Shown: positions 1-9,452, numbered from the stretch's first letter. The stretch: 35,031 nt of DNA from an uncultured Pseudoflavonifractor sp. (GCA_947644625.1 CANRZY010000010.1:1-35031); one strand, 5' to 3'. The notes: generated by a model from the sequence alone, not told the origin. Translations and numbers: made by a program.

Positions 1-1631
1 TTGTAGAACCGGTGGAAGTCCCCCGCCAGAATGGCCAGATACCGGTTTACCTGGGAGGGATCGTAATCCCTGGAGGCCAGCTTCAGTTCCTCAGGGAACC
101 GGGCGATGGTCTTGAGAAGGGCAAGCTCCTCGGAACTGGTCAACAGTCCCGCGTCCACCTCCGCCGCCGGGGGAACGGGGATCCCTTCCGCCTCCACCAC
201 CTTGGCGATCAGGGAGCAGATCCGGGCGTGGGCGTACTGAACATAGTAGACCGGGTTCTCGCTGTCCTCCCGGACTGCCAGGGCCAGGTCAAAATCCAGT
301 CCGCTGGTGGAGGAGCGGGAGTTAAAGAAGTACCGGGCCGCGTCCACGCTCACCTCGTCCAGCAGATCCCGCAGGGCGATGGCCTTTCCCGTCCGCTTGC
401 TCATGCGGACGGGCTGGCCGTCCTGGAGAAGGTTCACCAGCTGCATCAGCACCACCACCAGCCGGTGGGAGCCGTCCAGGCCAAGGCCGTCCAGGGCCGC
501 CTGGAGCCGGTGAACATGGCCGTGGTGGTCCGCCCCCCAGATGTTGACGGCGGTGTCAAAGCCCCGAACCTCCAGCTTGTTGCGGTGGTAAGCAATGTCG
601 GCGGCAAAATAGGTATAAAAGCCGTTCTGACGGCGGAGTACGTCGTCCTTCAGCTCCAGCCTGTCCACCTGCTCCTGGGTCTTTCCCTCAGCCATATACT
701 TTTTCTTCAGAAGTCCGGTGGTATCCAACCACAAAGCTCCGTCCTTCTCATAGGTCCAGCCCTGGGCCGTCAGCTTGTCCACCGTGTCCTGCACATATCC
801 GCTTTCATGGAGGGTGGATTCCAGGAACCACTCGTCATACTCGATCTTGTACCGCCGAAGGTCGGCCTGCATTTTGGGGATATTGACCTTCAGCCCATAC
901 CGGGCCATGGCCTCCTGCCGCTCCTCCTCCGGCTTTTGGAGCCATTCGTCCCCAAATTCCGTCCGAAAGCCCTGGGCCAGTTCCCTGATGTCCTCCCCCT
1001 GGTAGCCGTCTGCGGGAAACTCCACCTGATCCTCCTCCAAAAGAAGCTGACGGTATCTGGCGTCAATGGACAGGGCAAACTTGTGGATCTGGTTGCCCGC
1101 GTCGTTGACATAGAATTCCCGCCACACATCATAGCCTACCCGCTCCAGTACGGAGGCCAGGGCGTCTCCCAGTACGCCGCCCCTGGCGTTGCCGATGTGC
1201 ATAGGCCCGGTGGGGTTGGCGGAGACAAACTCCACCATCACCTTTTTCCCCTGGCCCACGTTACTCTTGCCGTAGGTCATGCCCTGCTCCTCCACAGCGG
1301 AGAGGACCTCCCCGAACCACTTCCGGCCCAGGGTAAAGTTGAGGAAGCCGGGCCCCGCCGGTTCCACCTTGTCAAAATAGGTGCCGGCAAGGTCCATCTG
1401 CCCGATCAGGGTCTGGGCGATATCCCTGGGAGACTTTCCCAGGGCCTTGGCGGCAGCCAGGGCAAAGGAGGTGGCGTAATCCCCATTTTTGGCGTCCTTG
1501 GGGATGTCCACCTTGGCGGGAATATTCTCCCCTCCGGCGGGAAGAAGCCCCCCGGCTACGGCTTTTTCATAGGCCTTCCGGGTCAGGTCGGCCACCTGTG
1601 CCTGGGCAGCCTCGATCATATTATCAGTCAT
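1..1631 (-). CDS. argS: Arginyl-tRNA synthetase (C-terminal end beyond window start)
   Basis: Minus-strand open frame from ATG at 1631 running off position 1. Translation includes GNARGGVLGDALASVLERVGYDVWREFYVNDAGNQI, a VRMSKRTGKAIALRDLLDEV KMSK-like motif and a DALR-type C-terminus. Missing from the ORF track because it runs off the window. Confidence 0.95.
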   Translation of the reverse strand, partial: MTDNMIEAAQAQVADLTRKAYEKAVAGGLLPAGGENIPAKVDIPKDAKNGDYATSFALAAAKALGKSPRDIAQTLIGQMDLAGTYFDKVEPAGPGFLNFTLGRKWFGEVLSAVEEQGMTYGKSNVGQGKKVMVEFVSANPTGPMHIGNARGGVLGDALASVLERVGYDVWREFYVNDAGNQIHKFALSIDARYRQLLLEEDQVEFPADGYQGEDIRELAQGFRTEFGDEWLQKPEEERQEAMARYGLKVNIPKMQADLRRYKIEYDEWFLESTLHESGYVQDTVDKLTAQGWTYEKDGALWLDTTGLLKKKYMAEGKTQEQVDRLELKDDVLRRQNGFYTYFAADIAYHRNKLEVRGFDTAVNIWGADHHGHVHRLQAALDGLGLDGSHRLVVVLMQLVNLLQDGQPVRMSKRTGKAIALRDLLDEVSVDAARYFFNSRSSTSGLDFDLALAVREDSENPVYYVQYAHARICSLIAKVVEAEGIPVPPAAEVDAGLLTSSEELALLKTIARFPEELKLASRDYDPSQVNRYLAILAGDFHRFY

Positions 1632-2061
1632 GGCGGTTCTCCTTTGTATTGACGGTGAGCCGCAGCCGGGTCTCCCCGGCGTCGGCTCCCTCAAGTTGGA
1701 TCCGGTAAATAAGGTATATGCTGCCTCCCGTCTGGCTCATGTCCCCCTCCAGATGTTGGGTATGGAGGGTCATGGGCAGCTTGCCATAGGGAGTCTCGTA
1801 AAGGGAGGTATGGGGCTCCCCCTTCTGAAAGACCATGTGGGAGGGAAACTCTCCCCACCGGGTCAGAGTGACCCGCCCCGGCTCCAGCCGAAGGGTGGTC
1901 CGGGTCTGACCCAGGCCGGAAGCCTCCCCCTCCCGGTAGGTGAGGACATAGTCCGTTCCCTCCCGGCTCAGGCTGCCCTCCACACACTGGGTCATGGATT
2001 CACTTTCCCCCTCCAGGCGCTGGAGGGATCTTATGACGACGGTCACATTGTTTTCTTCCAT
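1624..2061 (-). CDS. DUF1934 (YwiB-like) beta-barrel protein
   Basis: 145-aa ORF, ends overlapping the argS start. Sequence and position immediately upstream of argS are typical of DUF1934. Confidence 0.8.
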   Translation of the reverse strand: MEENNVTVVIRSLQRLEGESESMTQCVEGSLSREGTDYVLTYREGEASGLGQTRTTLRLEPGRVTLTRWGEFPSHMVFQKGEPHTSLYETPYGKLPMTLHTQHLEGDMSQTGGSIYLIYRIQLEGADAGETRLRLTVNTKENRHD

Positions 2062-2112
2062 GGAATGACCTCGAATGGTTATTTTATCAGGGTTTTTCTC
2101 CTATGTAAAGGG

Positions 2113-2925
2113 TCAATACCTCCAAATCTCCACCCGCTGCACCTCGCCTTCCACCGGCTCTCCCAGAAAAACGGAGGCCAGATGGACAAAATCCTCGGTG
2201 GAGTCGCTGACAAAGCAGCGGTAGGAGCCTTTCTCCCGCTGGGCCAAAAGGCCCCGCTCCTTTAAGATCCCGGCAGCCTGGTTGGCGCAGACCGCCCCCG
2301 TGTCGATCAGCGTCACCTGAGGCCCCATAAAGGACCGGATCGCGTCGATAAGCAGCGGGTAGTGGGTGCAGCCCAACACCAGAGTATCCACCCCCTCCTC
2401 TTTGATGGGGGTAAGATATTCCTCCACCACCAGCTCCGCCACCCGGTCTCCGGGACGGAAGCGTCCATTCTCCACCAGGGGCACAAAGAGGGGACAGGCC
2501 TGGGCCGTTACCCGGATCTCAGGATCCAGCCGGGCCATCTCCCGCTCGTAAGCCCCTGAGCGGATGGAGGCGGAGGTACCGATAAGCCCCACCCTTTTGT
2601 TGCGGGTAGCCTCCACCGCCGCCTGGGCCGCAGGTGTCACCACGGCGAAGATGGGCAGCTGGTTTTCCTCCTGAAGCTCCCCCAGAGCGTTGGCCGAAAC
2701 CGTACCGCAGGCCACCACGATAGCCTTGGGATCAAAGGTCCGCAGAAAGGCCACGTCCTGGCGGGCATAGCGAAGGATGGTCTCTCTTCCCTTGGTGCCA
2801 TATGGCACCCGGCCCGTATCCCCGAAGTAGACAAGCTCCTCCCCCGGCAGAATACGCCGCAGCTCCCGCAGGGCGGTCAAGCCCCCCAGCCCGGAATCGA
2901 ACACCCCGATGGGCCGCTGGTCCAT
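2113..2925 (-). CDS. murI: Glutamate racemase
   Basis: MDQRPIGVFDSGLGGLTALRELRRILP..., VACGTVSAN, VLGCTHYPLL. RBS GGGGAGG upstream of the ATG at 2925; the longer ORF start at 2943 is less likely. Confidence 0.96.
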   Translation of the reverse strand: MDQRPIGVFDSGLGGLTALRELRRILPGEELVYFGDTGRVPYGTKGRETILRYARQDVAFLRTFDPKAIVVACGTVSANALGELQEENQLPIFAVVTPAAQAAVEATRNKRVGLIGTSASIRSGAYEREMARLDPEIRVTAQACPLFVPLVENGRFRPGDRVAELVVEEYLTPIKEEGVDTLVLGCTHYPLLIDAIRSFMGPQVTLIDTGAVCANQAAGILKERGLLAQREKGSYRCFVSDSTEDFVHLASVFLGEPVEGEVQRVEIWRY

Positions 2926-3124
2926 AGGATCCTCCCCTTCCAAAAAATCAAAAAAATCGTGTTTCCTTTATGATATGCTGTTTTGTGCGGAAAGACAAGG
3001 GAAATTTTTCTCCCTTTTCCAAAAAAGAGCCCCGATTCCCGTTTGACATTTCCCACATCCGCATTATAATATGGAAAGCAACATTTGATTCCAGTACCTT
3101 TGCTTGACAAGGAGGTGGAACGCC

Positions 3125-3541
3125 ATGAATCTGGAACTCACCCGAAAGCAGTTTCGCCGTCTGCTGGATATGGCTTATATCGGCAACTGGATCCTGAACT
3201 CCACCCGGGGGGAGGACCGCTTTACCGACTATGACCAGGTGGAGAGCATTCTTTTTCAAAAAGCCAAGGACCTGGGCATGGATACCCTTACCGAATACTG
3301 GCGGGGCTCGGCGGTGCCCTCTCAGGCCTTTGCCGAGGGCGGCATCCACGAGGCCATCGTGGATTACGAGAACAATGTCTTCTTTGACATTCTGGCAGAG
3401 GACCTGGCCCGCCGGGACATGGACGACGTGCCTATCGACGAGACCAATTACCAGGAGCTGGCCTCCCGGATTGAGGCCTATATTTCGGAGTTTGAGCAGC
3501 ACGGCACCGACAACATCCTGGTGGATATTGAGCACCCCTGA
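3125..3541 (+). CDS. Conserved hypothetical acidic protein, 138 aa
   Basis: RBS AAGGAGGTGG precedes the ATG at 3125. MNLELTRKQFRRLLDMAYIGNWILNSTR... with a normal coding-strand codon pattern. Confidence 0.8.
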   Translation: MNLELTRKQFRRLLDMAYIGNWILNSTRGEDRFTDYDQVESILFQKAKDLGMDTLTEYWRGSAVPSQAFAEGGIHEAIVDYENNVFFDILAEDLARRDMDDVPIDETNYQELASRIEAYISEFEQHGTDNILVDIEHP

Positions 3542-3569
3542 CCCCAACCGAAAAAGGAGGCGGCAGGCC

Positions 3570-4145
3570 ATGAAAAAGCTCCACTACAATTCCCCCGTGA
3601 TCCTCACCTTCTTTTTTCTCTCCCTGGCTGCCCTGGTCCTGGGGGAGGTCAGCCACGGCTGGACCACCCGGAACCTGTTTTCCGTCTACCGCTCCCCTGT
3701 CGCTCCCCTCTTTTTTGTTCGTCTCTTCGGCCATGTACTGGGCCACAGCGGCTACGCCCACTTTTCAGGAAATATGGTGCTGTTTCTGGTCCTGGGCCCG
3801 CCCATGGAGGAGAAATACGGCAGCCAGTCTCTTCTGGCGGGGATCCTGCTCACCGCCCTTGTTTCCGGACTTCTTCAATGCCTGCTGTTCCCCGGCTGCG
3901 CTCTTTTGGGCGCCAGCGGGATCGTCTTTATGCTGATCCTGCTCTCCTCCCTGGCGGGGATGAAGGCGGGCACCATCCCCCTGACCCTGATCCTGGTCTC
4001 GGCGATCTACCTGGGCCAGGAGATCTTCTCCGCCCTTTTTGTGGAGGACAATGTGGCTCATTTCATGCACCTGATAGGCGGGCTGTGCGGCGCGGGCTTT
4101 GGGCTTTTGGCCTTGAAGCCCAAAATGGAAAAAACAACGCGATAA
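3570..4145 (+). CDS. Rhomboid-family intramembrane serine protease
   Basis: Hydrophobic multi-TM protein with HSGYAHFSGNM, the GASG catalytic-serine motif (LLGASGIVFML) and HFMHLIGGLCGAGFG catalytic-His helix. RBS AAGGAGG. Confidence 0.88.
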   Translation: MKKLHYNSPVILTFFFLSLAALVLGEVSHGWTTRNLFSVYRSPVAPLFFVRLFGHVLGHSGYAHFSGNMVLFLVLGPPMEEKYGSQSLLAGILLTALVSGLLQCLLFPGCALLGASGIVFMLILLSSLAGMKAGTIPLTLILVSAIYLGQEIFSALFVEDNVAHFMHLIGGLCGAGFGLLALKPKMEKTTR

Positions 4146-4171
4146 ATATTCCCCTGGCTTTTATCACAAAG

Positions 4172-4210
4172 AAAGGACGCACTGCGGAATACGTGCAGTG
4201 CGTCCTTTTT
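4172..4210 (+). terminator. Rho-independent terminator after the rhomboid gene
   Basis: AAAGGACGCACTGC / GCAGTGCGTCCTTT stem followed by T-run. Confidence 0.88.
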
Positions 4211-4241
4211 AGGTTATCCGCATTACGGGAAGAAGAAACGC

Positions 4242-4427
4242 TCAGCTTTCCTCCTCCCCCCTTCCCTTGGCGTACCGCTGGCAAGCCGGGGTATCCTCCC
4301 GCTTATCCCGGAGGTGGGGGTTTATACAGTGTCCCACTGTCAACGGCATAAATTTGTTTCTGGCCCTGCGGGTATAATGCCGGCAAAAATGCTTGCAGGC
4401 CCCACAGGTTTTTTCTTGCTGTTCCAT
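4242..4427 (-). CDS. Small Cys-rich, probably zinc-binding protein (61 aa)
   Basis: MEQQEKTCGACKHFCRHYTRR...GHCINPHLRDKREDTPACQRY. CxxC-xxx-C plus later C/H residues. Preceded by RBS AAGGAGGTGAC and a promoter TTGCAT-16 bp-TATAAT on the minus strand. Confidence 0.72.
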   Translation of the reverse strand: MEQQEKTCGACKHFCRHYTRRARNKFMPLTVGHCINPHLRDKREDTPACQRYAKGRGEEES

Positions 4428-4447
4428 TCATGTCACCTCCTTACATC

Positions 4448-4475
4448 ATTATACATCATTATATGTAAAATGCAA
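4448..4475 (-). promoter_or_regulatory. Probable sigma-A promoter for the Cys-rich gene
   Basis: Minus strand TTGCAT (4475-4470), 16-bp spacer, TATAAT (4453-4448). Confidence 0.6.
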
Positions 4476-4479
4476 CCCC

Positions 4480-4508
4480 TTGTTTTTCATTTTTACGTCC
4501 TATATACT
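4480..4508 (+). promoter_or_regulatory. Probable sigma-A promoter for the RHH gene
   Basis: TTGTTT (4480-4485), 17-bp spacer, TATACT (4503-4508). Lies back-to-back with the divergent promoter. Confidence 0.55.
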
Positions 4509-4541
4509 ATTTGGTGTAAAATAGTGCAAGGTGGTGTTATT

Positions 4542-4709
4542 ATGGCAGAAGCTCTGCTGGTAAATCGAACCCGGTTTACTTCCTCCTTAAAAAATGAGTT
4601 GATGGAAGAGTTTAACCAGCTTGCGGAAAAAACCCGGATCCCCAAATCCCGGTTGATCGATGAAGCCATTGAGGACCTTCTGAAAAAATACGAAAAAAAG
4701 AACGGCTGA
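4542..4709 (+). CDS. Ribbon-helix-helix (CopG/Arc-like) DNA-binding protein, 55 aa
   Basis: MAEALLVNRTRFTSSLKNELMEEFNQLAEKTRIPKSRLIDEAIEDLLKKYEKKNG: beta-strand followed by two helices typical of RHH. Confidence 0.8.
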   Translation: MAEALLVNRTRFTSSLKNELMEEFNQLAEKTRIPKSRLIDEAIEDLLKKYEKKNG

Positions 4710-4729
4710 AAATCAGCCGTTCTTTTTTA
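4696..4729 (+). terminator. Rho-independent terminator overlapping the RHH gene 3' end
   Basis: AAAGAACGGCTGA AAA TCAGCCGTTCTTTTTT. Confidence 0.88.
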
Positions 4730-4774
4730 TGCTTCATGTTCCGTAGGTTTCCATTCCCCGGCCCTTCGCCCTTT

Positions 4775-6259
4775 TTACCGATGATAGAGCTGGTTGGTCT
4801 CATACTCCGGCTCACAGGTCACCTGCAAGCCCAGCTTCTTGTATAGGCGCATATCCACCGAGGAAAGCAGAACCGAGATATGGGCCTGACAGTCCCGGAG
4901 CCGGGCCAGCTGGTCCATGGCCTTGTCCGCCAAAGGATTGGCTATGGCGCTGGAGGCCAGGGCGATCAATACTTCATCGGTGTGGAGCCGGGGATTCTTG
5001 CTTCCCAGGTGCTCTACCTTCAGATGCTGTATGGGCATAATGGCCTCAGGAGAAATCAGGTCCAGCTCCTGTGGGATCCCCGCCAAAGCCTTCAGGGCGT
5101 TCAGTACCGCTCCTGCGGCGGGACCCATCAGGCGGGAGGTCTTTCCCGTTACCACCCTGCCGTCGGGAAGCTCAATGGCGGCGGCAGGGCTGTTTGTCCT
5201 CTCCGCCACAGCCAACGCTTCTCCCACCACCGGACGAATGGCAGGGGTCACCTCCGCCTGCTTCATCAGCAGCTCCAGCTTATAGATGGTCTCGTCGCTT
5301 CCCTTTCCCCTTCTCCGGTCACACAGGGCGTCATAATACCGGCGCAGGATCTCCTGCCGGGCGGCGTCGCAAACTACGGCGTCGTCCACGATACAGTTCC
5401 CCACCATATTGACCCCCATATCGGTGGGGGACTTATAGGGGCTCTCCCCCATAATATTTTCAAAGATAGCGGAGAGAACGGGGAACACCTCCACATCCCG
5501 GTTGTAGTTCACCGTGGTTTCCCCATAGGCTGCCAGATGGAAGGGATCGATCATATTGACGTCGTTGAGATCGGCGGTGGCCGCTTCATAGGCCCGGTTT
5601 ACCAGGTGGTCCAGAGGCAGATTCCAGATGGGGAAGGTCTCGAACTTGGCGTAGCCCGCCTTTACTCCCCGCTTATACTCGTGATAGAGCTGACTGAGGC
5701 ACACCGCCATTTTTCCGCTGCCCGGTCCGGGCGCGGTGACCACCACCAGAGGGTGGCTCGTCTCGATGTACTGGTTCTTCCCATAGCCTTCGTCAGAGAC
5801 GATAAAGGGCACATTATGGGGATACCCCTCAATGGGATAATGGCGGTAGACCTTTACCCCCAGCTCCTCCAGCCGCTTCTGAAAGGCCTTGGCGGCTCCC
5901 TGGTGGTCATAGCGGGTAATGACCACGCTTCCCACGTAGAGCCCCATGCTCCGGAAAGCGTCGATAAGCCGCAGCACATCCACATCATAGGTGATCCCCA
6001 GATCCCCCCGGAGCTTGTTCTTCTCAATGTCGGCGGCGTTGATGGCCACCACGATCTCCACCTGATCGCTAAGCTGGGTAAGCATCCGGATCTTACTGTC
6101 AGGGGCAAAGCCGGGCAGGACCCTGGCGGCATGATGGTCGTCAAACAGCTTTCCGCCGAACTCCAGATAGAGCTTGCCGCCGAATTGGGCGATCCTTTCC
6201 TTGATGTGGAGCGATTGGGTCTCTATGTATTTGTCGTTGTCAAAGCCGATCCGTTCCAT
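4775..6259 (-). CDS. DUF1846 / UPF0371 family protein
   Basis: 494 aa; MERIGFDNDKYIETQSLHIKERIAQFGGKLYLEFGGKLFDDHHAARVLPGF..., matching the UPF0371 family signature. Confidence 0.92.
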   Translation of the reverse strand: MERIGFDNDKYIETQSLHIKERIAQFGGKLYLEFGGKLFDDHHAARVLPGFAPDSKIRMLTQLSDQVEIVVAINAADIEKNKLRGDLGITYDVDVLRLIDAFRSMGLYVGSVVITRYDHQGAAKAFQKRLEELGVKVYRHYPIEGYPHNVPFIVSDEGYGKNQYIETSHPLVVVTAPGPGSGKMAVCLSQLYHEYKRGVKAGYAKFETFPIWNLPLDHLVNRAYEAATADLNDVNMIDPFHLAAYGETTVNYNRDVEVFPVLSAIFENIMGESPYKSPTDMGVNMVGNCIVDDAVVCDAARQEILRRYYDALCDRRRGKGSDETIYKLELLMKQAEVTPAIRPVVGEALAVAERTNSPAAAIELPDGRVVTGKTSRLMGPAAGAVLNALKALAGIPQELDLISPEAIMPIQHLKVEHLGSKNPRLHTDEVLIALASSAIANPLADKAMDQLARLRDCQAHISVLLSSVDMRLYKKLGLQVTCEPEYETNQLYHR

Positions 6260-6281
6260 GCCGCCCCACCTCTTCTATGGA

Positions 6282-7007
6282 TCATACGTTGTAGTCGATA
6301 ATCAGATCATCCAGGTTCATCCAGTCGTCGTCGCCGAAGGAGAGTCCCTCCTCCTCATTATTTTCGACCTGGATCACGATGCTTTTCTCATCCATGTAAT
6401 CAATGTTGGGGATCTGCTCCTCCAGCAGATCCAGCAGGGTATCATAATACTCCCTGGCAAAGGTCTCCACATACCAGGTCTCAAACTCCTCATCGCTCAT
6501 GCTCTCCACATCCACGGCCTCAAACTTGGTCTGGAATTCCTCGAATCCCGCCTCAAGATTGTCACTGAGCAGATGAAGGACGTTCATGGGCTTAATGGCC
6601 AGTTTTACGGCAAAGGTGCCGTCGTCCTGCTTGGTGGAGGAGGCAATGGTATAATCCGCCTTGGCGTAGATATCCTCATAAAGCTCCTTGGCCCGGTGAA
6701 GCTGCATATCGGTGGGCTCCACCATATCCCCAGAGCCGTCTATAGCCTCAGGGCCAAAGCTGTAGAGGAAATAGTAAGCCTCCCCCTCCACATTGTCGTT
6801 ATACTGTTCTCTGGCAATCTCGGTAGTCACATTCTCATAGAAATCCACCATTCCCTGGAACTGGCCCTTGTAGGTGGCGTCCATCTCCACCTGAACGCAC
6901 TTGGAGGCATCCTCTGTCGTTATACCCTTTCCGCCGCAGGAACACAGACTCAGGATCATGGCGGCGCTCAGCAGCAGGACAGGAATACGGGCAAATGTTC
7001 TTTTCAT
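6282..7007 (-). CDS. Secreted lipoprotein of unknown function, paralogous to 14682-15398
   Basis: Signal peptide with lipobox LSLCSCGG; shares the KQDDGTFAVKL...PMN segment and LDDLIIDYNV end with the second lipoprotein. Confidence 0.82.
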   Translation of the reverse strand: MKRTFARIPVLLLSAAMILSLCSCGGKGITTEDASKCVQVEMDATYKGQFQGMVDFYENVTTEIAREQYNDNVEGEAYYFLYSFGPEAIDGSGDMVEPTDMQLHRAKELYEDIYAKADYTIASSTKQDDGTFAVKLAIKPMNVLHLLSDNLEAGFEEFQTKFEAVDVESMSDEEFETWYVETFAREYYDTLLDLLEEQIPNIDYMDEKSIVIQVENNEEEGLSFGDDDWMNLDDLIIDYNV

Positions 7008-7226
7008 TTCGAACTCTCCTCTATTCTCACAAATTTGATAATTTAGGATAAAGAGGACTGACTCCAGTCCGCCTTTTCCGTGCTTTTTATTTTACCATTA
7101 TTCCCCTGGAAAAGAAAGTAGGTTTTGAAATTTTAACCACCATGAAAAAAGAAAAATTTTCGGGAACTTTTTTTCTTCTTTTCCGTCCAAGGAGCGTAAC
7201 CAATCAGAAAAGGAGTTTTGACCTCT

Positions 7227-7889
7227 ATGAAAAAGATCTCTCTTTCCGCCCTGGCTATGACCGGGGCCCTTGTCCTTACCCTGGCCGCCTGCTCCTCCAA
7301 GGAGCCTCAGGCCACTCCCACCCCCGAAGCCACTCAGACCCCCGCCCCGGTGGAGAGCGTAACGCCCACCGAGACCCCCGAAATCTCCCAGGAGCCTCTT
7401 CCCTCGGAATCCACCGATGTGGTCGCTCCCCCCGCTGAGACCGACGTTGTGGTGAAGCCCCTGGAAACCCCGACTCCCAGCGAGCCCACCCAGGCCCCCA
7501 GCGAAGAGTCCTCCAAGGTCCAGGCCGTGTGGGACGCCATCTCGACCCGTGAGCTTCCCTTCTTTATGGACCTGGACGACGATATTCTTTCCCAGCTCTA
7601 CGGCATCGACGCCGGAGACCTTGTGGAGTATATCGGCAAAATGCCCTTTATGAACACCCAGGCTACCGAGTTCTTCATTGCCCAGGTCCAGTCCGGGAAA
7701 ATGGATACGGTAAAGCAGGCCCTGGAAAAGCGGCAGGCCGATCTGGAGGTGCAGTGGAGCGAGTATCTTCCCGACCAGTTGGAGCTGGTGAAGAACTACA
7801 AGCTGGTGACCAACGGGGACTACATTTTCTTTGCCATCGCCGACTGCGCCGACGACGCGGTGAACGAGTTCAACACCTATACAAAATAA
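7227..7889 (+). CDS. DUF4358-type lipoprotein
   Basis: MKKISLSALAMTGALVLTLAACSSKEP lipobox, Pro/Thr/Glu-rich linker, C-terminal ~120-aa domain. RBS AAAAGGAG. Adjacent to MBOAT and DHHW genes. Confidence 0.82.
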   Translation: MKKISLSALAMTGALVLTLAACSSKEPQATPTPEATQTPAPVESVTPTETPEISQEPLPSESTDVVAPPAETDVVVKPLETPTPSEPTQAPSEESSKVQAVWDAISTRELPFFMDLDDDILSQLYGIDAGDLVEYIGKMPFMNTQATEFFIAQVQSGKMDTVKQALEKRQADLEVQWSEYLPDQLELVKNYKLVTNGDYIFFAIADCADDAVNEFNTYTK

Positions 7890-7907
7890 GAAAAACCGGG
7901 TATAATG

Positions 7908-7936
7908 AAGGGGAACGCCCCCAGGCGTTCCCCTTT
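7908..7936 (+). terminator. Terminator-like hairpin between the DUF4358 and MBOAT genes
   Basis: AAGGGGAACGCC ccca GGCGTTCCCCTTTG; weak T-run, so may attenuate rather than terminate. Confidence 0.55.
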
Positions 7937-7988
7937 GTTCGCAAAAACGCCGGGACCATGAAATTATTTTGAGTAAGGGGGTCCTTTT

Positions 7989-9392
7989 TTGGTCTTTTCC
8001 AGTGTCTTCTTTCTCTTTCAATACCTTCCCCTGGCGCTGCTGTGCTACTACCTGGCCCCTCTTCGGTGGCGGAATGTGGTACTGCTGGCGCTGAACCTGG
8101 TCTTTTATGGCTGGGGGGAGCCGGTCTACATCCTTATTATGTTTGCCTCCACTGCCATCGACTACACCCACGGTATGCTGGTGGACCGGTGCAAACGGCG
8201 GGACAACGACAGGGGAGCCCGGCTGGCGGTATGTTCCTCCGTCTTTTTTAACCTGGCGCTGCTGTTCTTCTTTAAGTATTGGGATTTTATTGCCGGCTCT
8301 CTGGCCTCGGCGGGTCTCCACTTTATGCCCAAGCTGGGCCTCTCCCTCCCCATCGGCATCTCCTTCTATACCTTCCAGACCATGAGCTATACCATCGACG
8401 TTTACCGGGGGGACGCCAAGGTCCAGAGAAGCATTTTGAACTTCGGCACCTTCGTTACCCTCTTCCCCCAGCTCATTGCCGGTCCCATCATTAAGTACAA
8501 GGACCTGGGCGACCAGATCGACCACCGGGACCACACCGCACAGCGGTTTGCCTCCGGCGTTCAGATCTTTGTGGTGGGCCTTGCCAAAAAGGTCCTGCTG
8601 GCCAACAACCTGGGTATGCTGTGGGACGCCTACAAGGCCGTCCCCACCGGCCAGCTTACTACCGCAGGAGCCTGGCTGGGCATTCTGGCCTTCTCCTTCC
8701 AGCTTTACTTTGACTTCTCCGGCTACTCGGATATGGCGGTGGGCCTGGGGCGAATGCTGGGCTTTGAGTTCGGCAAGAACTTTGACTATCCCTACATCTC
8801 CCGCTCCCTTACCGAGTTCTGGCGGCGGTGGCACATCTCCCTGGGCTCCTGGTTCCGGGAATACCTCTATATTCCTCTGGGGGGCAACCGGGTGGGGAAA
8901 GCCCGCCTCCTCTTCAATCTGATGGTGGTTTGGGCCGCCACGGGGATCTGGCACGGGGCAAGCTGGAACTTCCTCCTCTGGGGTCTCTACTATGGGGTCC
9001 TGCTGGTGCTGGAAAAGTTCTTCCTGAACCGGTGGATGGAGCGCTGGCCCGGCTTCCTGCGCCATGTGTACGCCCTCTTTTTCATTGCCCTGGGCTGGGC
9101 CCTCTTCGCGGTGGAGGACTTTTCCCATCTGGGGCCCTATCTGAGCGCCATGTTCGGCTTTGCCGAAGGGGGATTTACCAACGGAGCCTTCTTCTACTAC
9201 CTGCGCTCCTACTTCCCCATGCTCCTCATTGCCGCCCTGGCCTCCACTCCCCTGGGCAAGGGGCTGTGGAACAAGCTGGGGGAGAAGCCCCGGATGGTCC
9301 TGCTGCCAGCGCTGCTCCTGGCGGCTCTGCTGGTGTGTACCAGCTATCTGGTGGACGCCACCTATAATCCCTTCCTCTATTTCCGGTTTTAA
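7989..9392 (+). CDS. MBOAT-family membrane-bound O-acyltransferase (AlgI/PatA-like)
   Basis: Multi-TM; WRRWHISLGSWFREYLYIPLGGNR and GIWHGASWNFLLWG motifs. Probable TTG start at 7989 preceded by AAGGGGG. Confidence 0.93.
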   Translation: MVFSSVFFLFQYLPLALLCYYLAPLRWRNVVLLALNLVFYGWGEPVYILIMFASTAIDYTHGMLVDRCKRRDNDRGARLAVCSSVFFNLALLFFFKYWDFIAGSLASAGLHFMPKLGLSLPIGISFYTFQTMSYTIDVYRGDAKVQRSILNFGTFVTLFPQLIAGPIIKYKDLGDQIDHRDHTAQRFASGVQIFVVGLAKKVLLANNLGMLWDAYKAVPTGQLTTAGAWLGILAFSFQLYFDFSGYSDMAVGLGRMLGFEFGKNFDYPYISRSLTEFWRRWHISLGSWFREYLYIPLGGNRVGKARLLFNLMVVWAATGIWHGASWNFLLWGLYYGVLLVLEKFFLNRWMERWPGFLRHVYALFFIALGWALFAVEDFSHLGPYLSAMFGFAEGGFTNGAFFYYLRSYFPMLLIAALASTPLGKGLWNKLGEKPRMVLLPALLLAALLVCTSYLVDATYNPFLYFRF

Positions 9393-9452
9393 ATAACACA
9401 GTTGGGGCCCCACAGTACGCGCCCCCGCACCCTCAAACAAGGAGGTATCCCC

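Noticed and set aside
12-1652. 546-aa + strand ORF
   Set aside because: Shadow ORF antisense to argS; low-complexity Gly/Leu/Val/His composition and no family signature.
4880-6301. 473-aa + strand ORF
   Set aside because: Antisense to the DUF1846 gene, which has the clear family sequence.
7098-9440. 780-aa - strand ORF
   Set aside because: Antisense to the DUF4358 and MBOAT genes, whose motifs are unambiguous; composition typical of GC-rich shadow frames.
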